A stretch of DNA of 64,000 nucleotides. Source: an uncultured Mycoplasmatota bacterium (GTDB taxonomy: Bacteria > Bacillota_I > Bacilli_A > RF39 > UBA660). A program made the translations under genes and the position numbers. The notes beneath the pieces are model-generated. The model was given only the letters and a program-made list of their open reading frames with translations. It did not search any database and was not told the DNA's origin. Where the stretch lies: NCBI GenBank assembly GCA_947302655.1, contig CAMYVW010000002.1, forward strand, positions 1-64,000. The letters are read 5' to 3'. Shown one piece after another: positions 31,898 to 42,255 of the stretch; positions within the stretch are counted from its first letter, which is position 1; the number at the start of each line of letters is the position of its first letter.

Positions 31898-32794
31898 TCA
31901 TCGACCTTGTTTGTTATTTATAATATTTAATAATTCATTAACACAGTAGTTATTTAATTTATTATTTAAAGTAGCTATACCTATATATCTATTTGGTAAT
32001 TTGTCATCAAGTTTTATTTCATAAAGTTTTCCATTTTTTATATCATCTTGAATATTTTCTTTAGTAGTTAATCCTATTCCTAATCCTAATTTAGCAAACT
32101 CACTAACAAGCGTATAGCTACTTAGCTCTATTGTTGGAGATATGTTAATATTATGCTTTTCTAAATATGATTCAATTATCTCTCTGCTACTTGATCCTTT
32201 TATTTGCATTATAAATGGGTATTCCTGTAAATCACAAATATTATGAATACTAGTAAGGTTTTTGTATTCCTCACCAACAACTAAACAGTTATCAATATCT
32301 TTTATTTTGAGTATGTTTAAATCATATGAATATTTTTTATCTGTAAAGTGCATTATTATTATATCAACTAATCCATTCTTTAAATTTTGTATTAATTCGT
32401 TGCCTGTATCTGTGATTATTTTTATTTTTACTTTTGGATGTTTTTGGTGATATATACTTAGGTACGGAATAAAAAAGCTTTCTGTTAAATTTGTACTTAT
32501 CCCAATTCTAACTGTCCCGCTTTCAAGGCTAAGCATATTACTAAATTCAGTTTCACCGTTTTCTATTAATATTTTTGCTTGTTTAATATAATTAAATAAT
32601 ACTTGTCCCTCTTTTGTTAAAATTACACCTTTTTTACCCCTTATAAATAAACTGCCTCCAAGGTATTCTTCAAGATTTTTTATAGATTTAGATATTGCGG
32701 GTTGAGTAACATTTAATGATTGACATGCCTTTGTTATATTTCCTTCTTTTGCTACTTCATAAAATACTTTATATAGTTCATAATTTATATTCAT
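31898..32794 (-). CDS. LysR-family transcriptional regulator
   Basis: 'LYKVFYEVAKEGNITKACQSLNVTQPAISKSIKNLEEYLGGSLFIRGKKGV'. Confidence 0.93.
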   Translation of the reverse strand: MNINYELYKVFYEVAKEGNITKACQSLNVTQPAISKSIKNLEEYLGGSLFIRGKKGVILTKEGQVLFNYIKQAKILIENGETEFSNMLSLESGTVRIGISTNLTESFFIPYLSIYHQKHPKVKIKIITDTGNELIQNLKNGLVDIIIMHFTDKKYSYDLNILKIKDIDNCLVVGEEYKNLTSIHNICDLQEYPFIMQIKGSSSREIIESYLEKHNINISPTIELSSYTLVSEFAKLGLGIGLTTKENIQDDIKNGKLYEIKLDDKLPNRYIGIATLNNKLNNYCVNELLNIINNKQGR

Positions 32795-32889
32795 AAAACA
32801 TAACCTCACTTTATGATTATAATAACAAACATTCATTTTAATTATATATCAGAAAATTGTATAATACAAGTATGAAAGGAAGATTATAA

Positions 32890-33231
32890 ATGGAAGAGGG
32901 AGTTTATAAGGTTGGAAATATTGGAGTTTGCTTTGCTTATGCTAGAGTTCTTGTTGTAATGACAAGAGAGTTCGTATCTACTTATCTACATATGTCAATT
33001 GATAAAATTGATAAAATTGAAAAATCTGTTGATTTTAGTGATATTGATTTTGATGATCTGATGAAAGTATATTATATGATGAATGAGCTACGCAGAAATA
33101 ATACACTTAGTGATGAAGTTCACAAAGTTTCACACAAAGTTATGATGCAAGCAAACAAAGTTATTGCTGAATATATTAATAATCCCGTTAATAATTTAGA
33201 TGATTTTGATAAACCAAGAACATTGTCATAA
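32890..33231 (+). CDS. Hypothetical protein
   Basis: ORF after 'gaaaggaag' SD. Confidence 0.6.
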   Translation: MEEGVYKVGNIGVCFAYARVLVVMTREFVSTYLHMSIDKIDKIEKSVDFSDIDFDDLMKVYYMMNELRRNNTLSDEVHKVSHKVMMQANKVIAEYINNPVNNLDDFDKPRTLS

Positions 33232-33449
33232 ACATTATTTTAATATTTGTATATTATATGTAAATCATACATATGCAGTATAAAATTTAAGAACATAGAT
33301 ATATTCCCTGTATTTATGTTTTTTTTATACAAAAATTAAAAATCTCAAAAAAATAAAAGTGTAAAATTTTAAAAAGTTGTGTAAAAAAACATTGAATGAA
33401 ATAAAAATAAATGATACGATACAGTTACAGTAAAGTAGGTGTGGCAAAT

Positions 33450-35393
33450 ATGTGGAACGAAGTTTTAGAAAACATAGTTGTTGTTAAACGTAGTGGTCAA
33501 AGAGTTGATTTTAATGCATCAAAAATAGCAATAGCTATAAAAAAAGCTTTTGATGCTGTTTACCAAGAACCTGATGAAAAACAAATATATAGTGTATTTG
33601 AAAGTGTACTTAAATATATAAACAAAGAATATAGTGAACGAAAAACAATAAGTGTAGAAGATATTCAAGATACCATTGAAGATCATCTAAAAAAACTTGG
33701 TTTTATTGATGTATATAATTCATTTAGTGAATATAGACAAAAAAGAGCAGCTTCAAGAAAAGCTTTTAGTGAAAAACAACAACATAAATTTGTAAAAGTA
33801 ATTGAAAGTATTGAAAATATTGATTCATCACTTACACCAAGAAAACTTTTACATAAGTTTGGAAAAATAATTTCTTCTGAATATGCTAAGTCTTACATAC
33901 TTGATTCAAAATATATAAGAGCTTACGAAGAAGGAAATATATATATTCATAATTTAGAGTTCTTTCCACTTGGTTATATGTCACATTTAAATCTTCTTTT
34001 AGATATTAAAGATGATGATGAATATCTAGATGAATTTATAAGTGACATTATAAATTCACAAAGTGAAGTAAGTGCAGAAATAGGAATTAATAATATTGAT
34101 AAATTATTAGAAAGTTATTTTTTAGATCATTATAAAAAATTACTTAAATATAAATTTAAATGTTATTTTGAGATTAACGGTACTATTGATTTTATTCAAT
34201 TTAATAAACTTGAGGATTTAGTTAACAGAATTGATAATATTGATATTGATGTAAGTTATTTTGAAAACTTTAATAATAATCAAGTTTTAAAAAACATTTT
34301 TAAAATTATTATTAATAATACATATACCGAAGAAATAACTTTTATTAATAATACAATAGTAAGATTATTTACTAGTTTAAAAACTTATCAAACAAATAAT
34401 AGTTATACAGTAAGTGTTAGTACATCAACATCAAGTGTTACAAGAATAATAAGAGAAAACATTATATCATATGTTGCTGATAATAATTTGATTGATAACA
34501 TAAATGTTGTTTTTAAAATTAATGATGATACAGATGATACTTATCTATCAAAAATTTCAAGTTTAATTATTAATAAAAAGAATGTTTATCTATCATTTCC
34601 AAATTCTTCATATAACAAAGATGATAATAATGATGTTGAGTACTTTAGTAATGGTCTTAGAATATTTGAAAGTCTTAATGAAAACGAAAAAAGTTCAAAT
34701 GGTAGAATGATTGTAACTAGTACTTCAATTAATATTGCAAGACTTGGTCTTAAATATTTAAACAATAAAAGTATTTCAAACTTTTATGAAGAATTAGACC
34801 AATTACTTGAACTAACTAAAAATGAAATGATACTTGCTTTTGAAACTATAGGTAATAAAAATAAAGAGAATTTCCAAGTTTTATTTAATGGAAATATCCT
34901 TGGTGATGAAAGACTTGAATCTGGACAAAAAATTAGAAAGATAATTAAATCAGGAGTTTTAAATGTTGGACTTGTAGGTTTAAAAGAATGTGTTCTTTCT
35001 TTTGAACCTGATCCTAATAAACAGTATGATTTATTAATCAAGATTCTTAATTATGTTAATGTAAAGTTAAAACAATTTAGCGATGAAACCAAATTATTCT
35101 TTCAATTATTTGAACCGAGTGGTTTAACAGCTAGAAAACATTTTATTGGTATAGATAAATCTATATATGGATCACATAAAGATGTAACTGATAAAAATGC
35201 TTATGATTTAATTGATACATCTAAATTTATTAAAAGTAATAAAGAACTTGCTAAAGTTCAAGAACTACTTAGTGGTGGATGCCTTGTTACTATAAATGTT
35301 TCTGATAAAGCTAATAATAAGAAAATAGTAGATCTAATTAAAGAAATTAAAAATGATAATTTAGGATTTGTAAAATTGAGGGTTGGTAAGTGA
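33450..35393 (+). CDS. ATP-cone / anaerobic RNR-like protein lacking the glycyl-radical region
   Basis: ATP-cone 'VVVKRSGQRVDFNASKIAIAIKKAF'; NrdD-like 'YEEGNIYIHNLEFFPLGYMSHLNLLLD' and 'FEPSGLTARKHFIGIDKSIYGSHKDVTDKNAY'; no C-terminal Zn ribbon or RxxGY. Confidence 0.75.
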   Translation: MWNEVLENIVVVKRSGQRVDFNASKIAIAIKKAFDAVYQEPDEKQIYSVFESVLKYINKEYSERKTISVEDIQDTIEDHLKKLGFIDVYNSFSEYRQKRAASRKAFSEKQQHKFVKVIESIENIDSSLTPRKLLHKFGKIISSEYAKSYILDSKYIRAYEEGNIYIHNLEFFPLGYMSHLNLLLDIKDDDEYLDEFISDIINSQSEVSAEIGINNIDKLLESYFLDHYKKLLKYKFKCYFEINGTIDFIQFNKLEDLVNRIDNIDIDVSYFENFNNNQVLKNIFKIIINNTYTEEITFINNTIVRLFTSLKTYQTNNSYTVSVSTSTSSVTRIIRENIISYVADNNLIDNINVVFKINDDTDDTYLSKISSLIINKKNVYLSFPNSSYNKDDNNDVEYFSNGLRIFESLNENEKSSNGRMIVTSTSINIARLGLKYLNNKSISNFYEELDQLLELTKNEMILAFETIGNKNKENFQVLFNGNILGDERLESGQKIRKIIKSGVLNVGLVGLKECVLSFEPDPNKQYDLLIKILNYVNVKLKQFSDETKLFFQLFEPSGLTARKHFIGIDKSIYGSHKDVTDKNAYDLIDTSKFIKSNKELAKVQELLSGGCLVTINVSDKANNKKIVDLIKEIKNDNLGFVKLRVGK

Positions 35394-36076
35394 TGAAGAT
35401 AGCAGGATTTCAAAAACTTACTTTGCTAGACTTTCCTGGTAAAGTAGCTTGCATATTATTTACTCAAGGATGTAATTTTAGATGTCCTTATTGTCAAAAC
35501 TCAGGTTTAATAGGTCATGAAAATGAAGAATTAATTAGTGAAGAAGAAATATTTTCTTATTTAAATAAAAGAAAAGGGGTATTAGATGGTGTAGTTGTTA
35601 GTGGTGGAGAACCTACTGTGCAACCAGACTTAGAATCTTTTATGAAAAAAATTAAAGATATGGGATTTTTAGTTAAACTTGATACAAACGGAAGTAATCC
35701 AGATTTAATTGAAAAGTTAATTAAAGATGGTGTAGTTGATTATATAGCAATGGATATAAAAAATGTCTTACCACTATATATGAATGTAGCTTCTGTTAAA
35801 GCAAGTGTTGACAAATTAAAAAGAAGTATCGAGATTATTAAATCAAGTTCTATAGATCACGAATTTAGAACAACTATTATAAAAAATATTCATGATATAG
35901 ATAAAATGAAAGAAATTTGTAGTTATGTTGGTGGGGATAAAATGTATCTACAAAACTTTGAACAAAGTGAAAATGTTTTAGGTAAAAACTTAGAATCATT
36001 TTCAAAAGAAGAGCTTATTGAAATAAGCAAAATAATTAAAGGGAATTATCCTAACGTAAAAGTTAGGGGAATATGA
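35393..36076 (+). CDS. nrdG: Anaerobic ribonucleotide reductase activating protein (radical SAM)
   Basis: 'MKIAGFQKLTLLDFPGKVACILFTQGCNFRCPYCQN', 'VVSGGEPTVQPDL'. Confidence 0.92.
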   Translation: MKIAGFQKLTLLDFPGKVACILFTQGCNFRCPYCQNSGLIGHENEELISEEEIFSYLNKRKGVLDGVVVSGGEPTVQPDLESFMKKIKDMGFLVKLDTNGSNPDLIEKLIKDGVVDYIAMDIKNVLPLYMNVASVKASVDKLKRSIEIIKSSSIDHEFRTTIIKNIHDIDKMKEICSYVGGDKMYLQNFEQSENVLGKNLESFSKEELIEISKIIKGNYPNVKVRGI

Positions 36077-36089
36077 GGAGGAAATATTA

Positions 36090-38465
36090 ATGTATAAAGT
36101 TAGAAAGAGAGATGGAAAAATTGTTCCATTCGAAATTGAAAAAATTAAAGGAGCTATAATAAAAGCTTTTGAAGCAGAAGAAGTAAAATATGACGAGAAT
36201 GTTATTGATTTTTTATCACTTAAAGTTACAGCTGCTTTTGAACCTGAAGTTAAGGATAACATAATTGATGTTGAAGTAATTCAAGATAAAGTTGAAGAAG
36301 TTTTATCTCAAGCTGGATATACTGGTGTAGCTAAAGCTTATATCCTTTATCGTAAACTTCATGAAAAACAAAGAGCTATGCAATCTACTATTTTAGACTA
36401 TAAACAAGTTGTAAATAGTTATATAAATGTAACTGACTGGAGAGTTAAAGAAAACTCAACAGTTACTTACTCAGTTGGTGGGTTAATACTTAGTAACTCA
36501 GGAGCTATTACAGCTAACTACTGGCTTTCTGAAGTATATGATGAAGAAATAGCTAAAGCACATAGAGATTGTGATTTTCATATTCATGATTTATCAATGC
36601 TTACTGGATACTGTGCTGGTTGGAGTTTAAAACAACTTATTAAAGAAGGTTTAGGTGGAGTTCCTGGTAAGATTACATCAAGCCCTGCTAAACACTTATC
36701 AACACTTTGTAATCAAATGGTTAACTTCTTAGGTATAATGCAAAATGAATGGGCTGGTGCTCAAGCATTCTCATCATTTGATACATATCTAGCTCCATTT
36801 GTTAAAATTGACAACTTAAATTATCATGATGTTAAACAATGTATTCAAAGCTTTGTATATGGTGTTAATACTCCATCAAGATGGGGGACTCAAGCTCCAT
36901 TTACAAATATTACTTTAGACTGGGTTGTACCAAATGACCTTGCTGAACTTAACTGTATTATTGGTGGAAAAGAAGTAGATTTTAAATATAAAGATTGTCA
37001 AAAAGAAATGAATATGATTAATAAAGCATTCATTGAGATAATGATTGAAGGAGATGCTAATGGTAGAGGTTTCCAATATCCAATTCCAACATATTCAATT
37101 ACTAAGGATTTTGACTGGTCTGAAACTGAAAATAATAAATTACTTTTCGAAATGACTGCTAAATATGGTACTCCATATTTCTCAAATTATATTAATAGCG
37201 ATATGGAACCATCTGATGTTAGATCAATGTGCTGTCGTTTAAGACTTGACTTAAGAGAACTTCGTAAAAAATCTGGTGGATACTTTGGTTCTGGTGAATC
37301 AACTGGATCTGTTGGTGTTGTAACAATCAACATGCCTAGAATTGCATATCTATCTAAAGATGAAAATGAATTCTATGAAAGACTAGAAAAACTAATGAAT
37401 ATAGCTGCTAGAAGTTTAAAAATTAAACGTAATGTAATTACTAAACTTTTAGAAGAAGGATTATATCCATATACTAAGAGATATTTAGGAACATTTAATA
37501 ATCACTTCTCAACAATTGGTCTTGTTGGTATGAATGAAGTTTGTTTAAATGCTAAATGGATTAAAGAAGATTTAACTAATGTTAAAGCTCAAAACTTTAC
37601 TAAAGATGTTCTTAACTTCATGAGAGAAAAATTATCAGATTATCAAGAAGAATATGGTGACCTTTATAACCTAGAAGCTACACCAGCTGAATCAACTTCA
37701 TATAGAATGGCCAAAAAGGATAAAGCTTTATATCCTGATATTATTACAGCATCTAATGATGAAACTCCATATTATACTAACAGTTCGCATTTACCAGTTG
37801 GTTATACTGATGATATTTTTGAAGCACTTGATATTCAAGATGATCTTCAAACACTATATACATCAGGAACTGTGTTCCATGCATTTATGGGTGAAAGATT
37901 AGAAGACTGGAAAGCTGCTGCTAACTTAGTTAGAAAGATAGCAGAGAATTATAAACTTCCATATTATACTTTATCTCCTACATATTCTGTTTGTAAGAAC
38001 CATGGATATATTACTGGTGAAGTTTATAAATGCCCTGAGTGTGGTGCTGAAACAGAAGTTTATAGCCGTATTACAGGATATTATAGACCTATTAAAAACT
38101 GGAATGATGGTAAAACTAAAGAATATGAAATGCGTAAAGAATATGATATGAAAAAAGCTGCATGTAAAAAAATATCTTCTAAAAAAAGCACTTCTAAAAA
38201 AGAATGCAAATGTGAAGAAGATAAATGCAAAGATGGCATAATTCTTTTTGGAACTAAAACATGTCCTAACTGCGCTGCTGCTAAAAAGTTACTAGATAAA
38301 TTCAAAATTAAATATGAATTTGTTGATGCTGAAGAAAACGCTGATATGACGAAAAACTTTGGTGTTAAACAAGCTCCAACACTTGTTAATATTAAAAAAG
38401 GAGAAATAGAGTTAATACCTAATTTATCAAATATCAAAAAGTTTGCTGAAAGCTATAAAAAGTAG
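36090..38465 (+). CDS. nrdD: Anaerobic ribonucleoside-triphosphate reductase with C-terminal glutaredoxin-like domain
   Basis: ATP-cone; 'CKNHGYITGEVYKCPECG...YSRITGYYRPI' Zn/glycyl radical region; C-terminal 'IILFGTKTCPNCAAAKKLLDKFKIKYEFVDAEEN' CxxC redoxin. Confidence 0.93.
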   Translation: MYKVRKRDGKIVPFEIEKIKGAIIKAFEAEEVKYDENVIDFLSLKVTAAFEPEVKDNIIDVEVIQDKVEEVLSQAGYTGVAKAYILYRKLHEKQRAMQSTILDYKQVVNSYINVTDWRVKENSTVTYSVGGLILSNSGAITANYWLSEVYDEEIAKAHRDCDFHIHDLSMLTGYCAGWSLKQLIKEGLGGVPGKITSSPAKHLSTLCNQMVNFLGIMQNEWAGAQAFSSFDTYLAPFVKIDNLNYHDVKQCIQSFVYGVNTPSRWGTQAPFTNITLDWVVPNDLAELNCIIGGKEVDFKYKDCQKEMNMINKAFIEIMIEGDANGRGFQYPIPTYSITKDFDWSETENNKLLFEMTAKYGTPYFSNYINSDMEPSDVRSMCCRLRLDLRELRKKSGGYFGSGESTGSVGVVTINMPRIAYLSKDENEFYERLEKLMNIAARSLKIKRNVITKLLEEGLYPYTKRYLGTFNNHFSTIGLVGMNEVCLNAKWIKEDLTNVKAQNFTKDVLNFMREKLSDYQEEYGDLYNLEATPAESTSYRMAKKDKALYPDIITASNDETPYYTNSSHLPVGYTDDIFEALDIQDDLQTLYTSGTVFHAFMGERLEDWKAAANLVRKIAENYKLPYYTLSPTYSVCKNHGYITGEVYKCPECGAETEVYSRITGYYRPIKNWNDGKTKEYEMRKEYDMKKAACKKISSKKSTSKKECKCEEDKCKDGIILFGTKTCPNCAAAKKLLDKFKIKYEFVDAEENADMTKNFGVKQAPTLVNIKKGEIELIPNLSNIKKFAESYKK

Positions 38466-38474
38466 GTCATAACT

Positions 38475-39365
38475 ATGTATGACGTAATAATTATTGGAGG
38501 AGGTCCTGCAGGTATTACTGCAGGTATCTACTGCCAAAGAGCTAATTTAAAGACAATTATTTTCGAAAAGGAAACAATTGGAGGGCAAATTGCATCTAGT
38601 CCACTAGTTGAAAATTTTCCCGGATGTAAGTCTATAAGTGGAGCCCAGCTTGCTACTAATTTTTATGAACAAGCAGATGAGCTTGGGATACCAATTGAGA
38701 TAGAAGAAGTACTCGAGATTATACCAGGTGAAAAAATAAAAGTAATTACTGATTTTGGAGAGTACGAATCTAAGGTTGTTATTTTAGCAACGGGCTCTAA
38801 GTATAGATTACTAGGTCTTCCTAACGAAATAGAATATATCGGTAAAGGAATTGCATTTTGTACATCATGTGATGGTGCATTCTTTAAAGGAAAAGATATA
38901 GCTATAATTGGTGGAGGTAATTCTGCTGTTACTAATGCTATTTATATGTCAAATATAGCTAAGAAAATATATTTAGTTGATATTTGTGATCACCTAATAT
39001 GTGAGAAAACTTTAGAAGATAAACTTAGAAGTTTAGATAATGTTGAAATAATTCAGCAAACTGGAGTTAAAGAATTACTAGGTGATGAAGAATTAAATGG
39101 TGTAATTTTATCAAATGATAGAAAACTTGATATTCAAGGCATGTTTATATCAATTGGTATGGTTGCTCAAACTGAACTTGTAAAAGATTTAGTAAAATTA
39201 AATAAACAAAACTATGTTGATAGTGAAGATTGCAAAACTAATTTAGATAATATTTTTGTTGCAGGTGACTGCAGAAGTAAAAATATCAGACAATTAACAA
39301 CAGCTGTTGCTGATGGAACAACTGCTGCAATTAATGCTATTAAATATATTGAAGATCATAAATAA
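38475..39365 (+). CDS. trxB: Thioredoxin reductase-like FAD/NAD(P) oxidoreductase
   Basis: 'IIIGGGPAGITAGIYCQRA', 'CTSCDGAFFKGKDIAIIGGGNSA', 'NIFVAGDCRSK'. Confidence 0.93.
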   Translation: MYDVIIIGGGPAGITAGIYCQRANLKTIIFEKETIGGQIASSPLVENFPGCKSISGAQLATNFYEQADELGIPIEIEEVLEIIPGEKIKVITDFGEYESKVVILATGSKYRLLGLPNEIEYIGKGIAFCTSCDGAFFKGKDIAIIGGGNSAVTNAIYMSNIAKKIYLVDICDHLICEKTLEDKLRSLDNVEIIQQTGVKELLGDEELNGVILSNDRKLDIQGMFISIGMVAQTELVKDLVKLNKQNYVDSEDCKTNLDNIFVAGDCRSKNIRQLTTAVADGTTAAINAIKYIEDHK

Positions 39366-39428
39366 GAAGAAAATAACATTTTCTTCTTTTTGTTTTTATA
39401 TATTGTTATAATGAATATAGGTGGTAGT

Positions 39429-40568
39429 ATGGAACAGAATAGAAAATATTTAAACAGTTATGTTTTTATATCAACATTTGCAAGAAGTTTAATTGAGATA
39501 TTTGTTGGTACTATATTATTTAAAGCAGGATTTACATTAAAGGAAGTTATTTTATATTATGTATTTATTAATATATTTTCTTTTATATTAGATTTTCCTT
39601 ATTTATATATTGCTAAAAAACACTCTAATAGAGTTCTATCTATTATAGGTATAGTGTCTTTTTTATCTTTACAATTAGCCCTTAATTTCGTTCACCTAAC
39701 GTACTGGTACCTTTTATTATTATCATTTCTTTTTGCATCTTATAGAAGAGGATACTGGATATCAAGAAGGTACTATACATTCCAGGTTATAGATAATCAA
39801 AATATAAGTAAAGAGTATTCATTTATTTCTATTTTAAATCAATTAGCTCTTTTATTATCTTCTTATATTGGTTCACTTTTACTTGAATATATCTCTATTA
39901 AAGTAATAATTATTATTTCAATTTTGTTATTAATAATAAGTTTATACTGCGTCTTTAAAATTAAACTTGAAACAGAAATTAATAAATTCAAAATTGATTT
40001 AAAAGAATCCTTAAAAGTAACTCCTTTTAAAACAATAATTAATATAGGATGTTATGAATTACAAAACGTTATATCGTTTTTACTTCCTTTATATATAATT
40101 ATATATGTTAAAAACACTTATACTGCAGTTGGTATTATTAATTTACTAGCTCAACTTGCAACAATTATATTTTTATATGTTTATGGTTTATTAATAAATA
40201 AGAATAAGAATTATTTAAAATTTAGTATTATCTTCTTTATTATTTTTAAAGTTCTTCAAGTTGAAACATATGGTGTACTTCTTTTTATAATTACTTTTAT
40301 TAGTGGGCTTGCTGCCAAGATGTATGAGCAATCATATCATAAAGAACTGTTAATATTATCAAAAAATTATGAATTTCATAATTTTAACTTAGTTTATGAG
40401 TGTATTCAAAATTTATTTAGAATGGTAGTTGCTGCTATTTTATATTTCTTTGTATCTGATGTTAGAATAATGATATATATTGTTTTAGGAATTATGATAC
40501 TTCCTTTAATACTAAAATTTAATACTAGTGTAAAAATGAAAAAAAGTGATGTATTATGGAAAGAGTAA
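39429..40568 (+). CDS. MFS-type transporter / multi-TM membrane protein
   Basis: About 12 hydrophobic segments; SD 'taggtgg' before ATG 39429. Confidence 0.7.
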   Translation: MEQNRKYLNSYVFISTFARSLIEIFVGTILFKAGFTLKEVILYYVFINIFSFILDFPYLYIAKKHSNRVLSIIGIVSFLSLQLALNFVHLTYWYLLLLSFLFASYRRGYWISRRYYTFQVIDNQNISKEYSFISILNQLALLLSSYIGSLLLEYISIKVIIIISILLLIISLYCVFKIKLETEINKFKIDLKESLKVTPFKTIINIGCYELQNVISFLLPLYIIIYVKNTYTAVGIINLLAQLATIIFLYVYGLLINKNKNYLKFSIIFFIIFKVLQVETYGVLLFIITFISGLAAKMYEQSYHKELLILSKNYEFHNFNLVYECIQNLFRMVVAAILYFFVSDVRIMIYIVLGIMILPLILKFNTSVKMKKSDVLWKE

Positions 40569-40672
40569 ATAACAAAATTTAAATAGTGTATATGTATACA
40601 CTATTTTTTTATTATATCTATAGTTGTATACAACTATTATGTTAAAATAATGATATAAGGATGGATGTATAT

Positions 40673-41050
40673 ATGACTGATTCAAATATAATTGATAACT
40701 TTATTGATGAAAGAGAATTTAGAAATTACGTTATAAGTTTACTACCAAAATTTGGTTATGAGCTTATTTCTATTGATGATGTAAGAATATCTGATGAAGA
40801 TATAAAAAACAATAATGATGTTCTTGCACGAAAAGATGGTAGAAGATATGCTATTCAAACTTATTTAAATAAAGATATAACATTAGATGAACTTAATGAA
40901 GCTATTATAGATAAACTTTTAGAGCATACTTCTTATGCTTTAATTATAACTAATAAATGCATTGATAAAGATGTTAAAGAAAAAGCTTTATCAAGAAACA
41001 TTACTTTAATTGATAGAGAAGATTTAATTAAAGTTATTCCTCAAGAATAG
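40673..41050 (+). CDS. Small restriction-endonuclease-like (Mrr-type fold) protein
   Basis: 'DVLARKDGRRYAIQTYLNKDI' resembling D-(x)n-xxK cores; 'YALIITNKCIDKDVKEKALSRNITLIDREDLIKVI' typical of the Mrr C-terminal part. Confidence 0.55.
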   Translation: MTDSNIIDNFIDEREFRNYVISLLPKFGYELISIDDVRISDEDIKNNNDVLARKDGRRYAIQTYLNKDITLDELNEAIIDKLLEHTSYALIITNKCIDKDVKEKALSRNITLIDREDLIKVIPQE

Positions 41051-41056
41051 GTATAT

Positions 41057-41482
41057 ATGAAGAAAGTATTATATACATTATTTTTAGTTATTATATCTAT
41101 AACTATTGTAGGTTGTAGTAATAATAAAACGGTAGAAAAGGTTAGTGATACTGTGAAAGTATTTATTAATGATAAAGAATATAAACTTAATTTATATGAT
41201 AATGAAACTGCTGATAGTTTAGTTAAGTTATTTCCAATTGAAGTAACTATGAAAACATTAAGTGAAAATGAAGTATATGTTTATTTAGATGAAAAGTTTC
41301 CAACTAATTCATCTAATCCTAAAAGTATACATTCAGGTGATGTAATGCTTTATGGTGATAACTGTTTAGTAATTTTTTATAAAACATTTAATACATCATA
41401 TAGTTATACTAAAATAGGTCATATAGATAATTTACCGATAATTAATGAAGATATGGTAAGGGTAAGAATAGAAAAAGAGTAG
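41057..41482 (+). CDS. Lipoprotein with cyclophilin-like fold
   Basis: Lipobox 'TIVGCSNN'; 'FINDKEYKLNLYDNETADSLVKLFPIEVTMKTL...SGDVMLYGDNCLVIFY'. Confidence 0.65.
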   Translation: MKKVLYTLFLVIISITIVGCSNNKTVEKVSDTVKVFINDKEYKLNLYDNETADSLVKLFPIEVTMKTLSENEVYVYLDEKFPTNSSNPKSIHSGDVMLYGDNCLVIFYKTFNTSYSYTKIGHIDNLPIINEDMVRVRIEKE

Positions 41483-41529
41483 ATATAAATCTACTCTTTT
41501 TTGTTATAATTTATAAAAGGTGATTCTTT

Positions 41530-42195
41530 ATGAATATTGAATATGACATCTTTAAAAGAAGTAAAGTTAATTTTAATAAATTAACTATATATGGTTTTAT
41601 TAAAAATAATAATAACTATATATTAGAGAAGATATTTTTTAATGATAAGTTTAAAGCTATTATTACTATAGATGATAAAGGTAGTGTAAGTGGTAAAGTA
41701 ATAGATATAGATATTAATGAAGAATATACACCTCTTAGAATTAATATGACAGGTGAATATGTGTCTAAGGTAAGAGAAGCTTATAAAGATATATTAATAG
41801 ATATAAAAAATAATATATGTGATACTAACTATTTTATTTTTGGTCAAACTGATAAAGTTAATAAATATATTAAAGATAAATATAATATAGATCCAGAATT
41901 CTTATGGGATAGACTTCCTGGTTGTGGAGTATATAGAAATAAAGATACTAATAAATGGTTTGGTATTATTATGAATATTGATTATTCTAAAGTTGATAAA
42001 AGTAAACAAGGTGAAGTAGAAGTTTTAAATGTTAAACTTAATAGAAATGAAATAAAAGAGTTACTTAATAAAAATGGTTATTATAAAGCTTATCACATGA
42101 GTAAAGTTGATTGGATATCTATAGTTTTAAATGATACACTTAGTTTGGATGAAATAACATCTTTAATAGACAAATCATTTAATTTAGTTTGCTAG
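41530..42195 (+). CDS. Hypothetical protein
   Basis: ORF with 'aaaggtgattc' SD. Confidence 0.6.
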   Translation: MNIEYDIFKRSKVNFNKLTIYGFIKNNNNYILEKIFFNDKFKAIITIDDKGSVSGKVIDIDINEEYTPLRINMTGEYVSKVREAYKDILIDIKNNICDTNYFIFGQTDKVNKYIKDKYNIDPEFLWDRLPGCGVYRNKDTNKWFGIIMNIDYSKVDKSKQGEVEVLNVKLNRNEIKELLNKNGYYKAYHMSKVDWISIVLNDTLSLDEITSLIDKSFNLVC

Positions 42196-42255
42196 TTGTC
42201 TATTTAGTATTGTGTGATATACTTAAAGTAATTATAGAAGTGGTGATTTGATAAC

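Noticed and set aside
38081-38437. Minus-strand 118-aa ORF, and other shadow ORFs antisense to nrdD, RT, TPR and tsaE genes
   Set aside because: Overlap strongly supported genes on the opposite strand, with no RBS or family signal.
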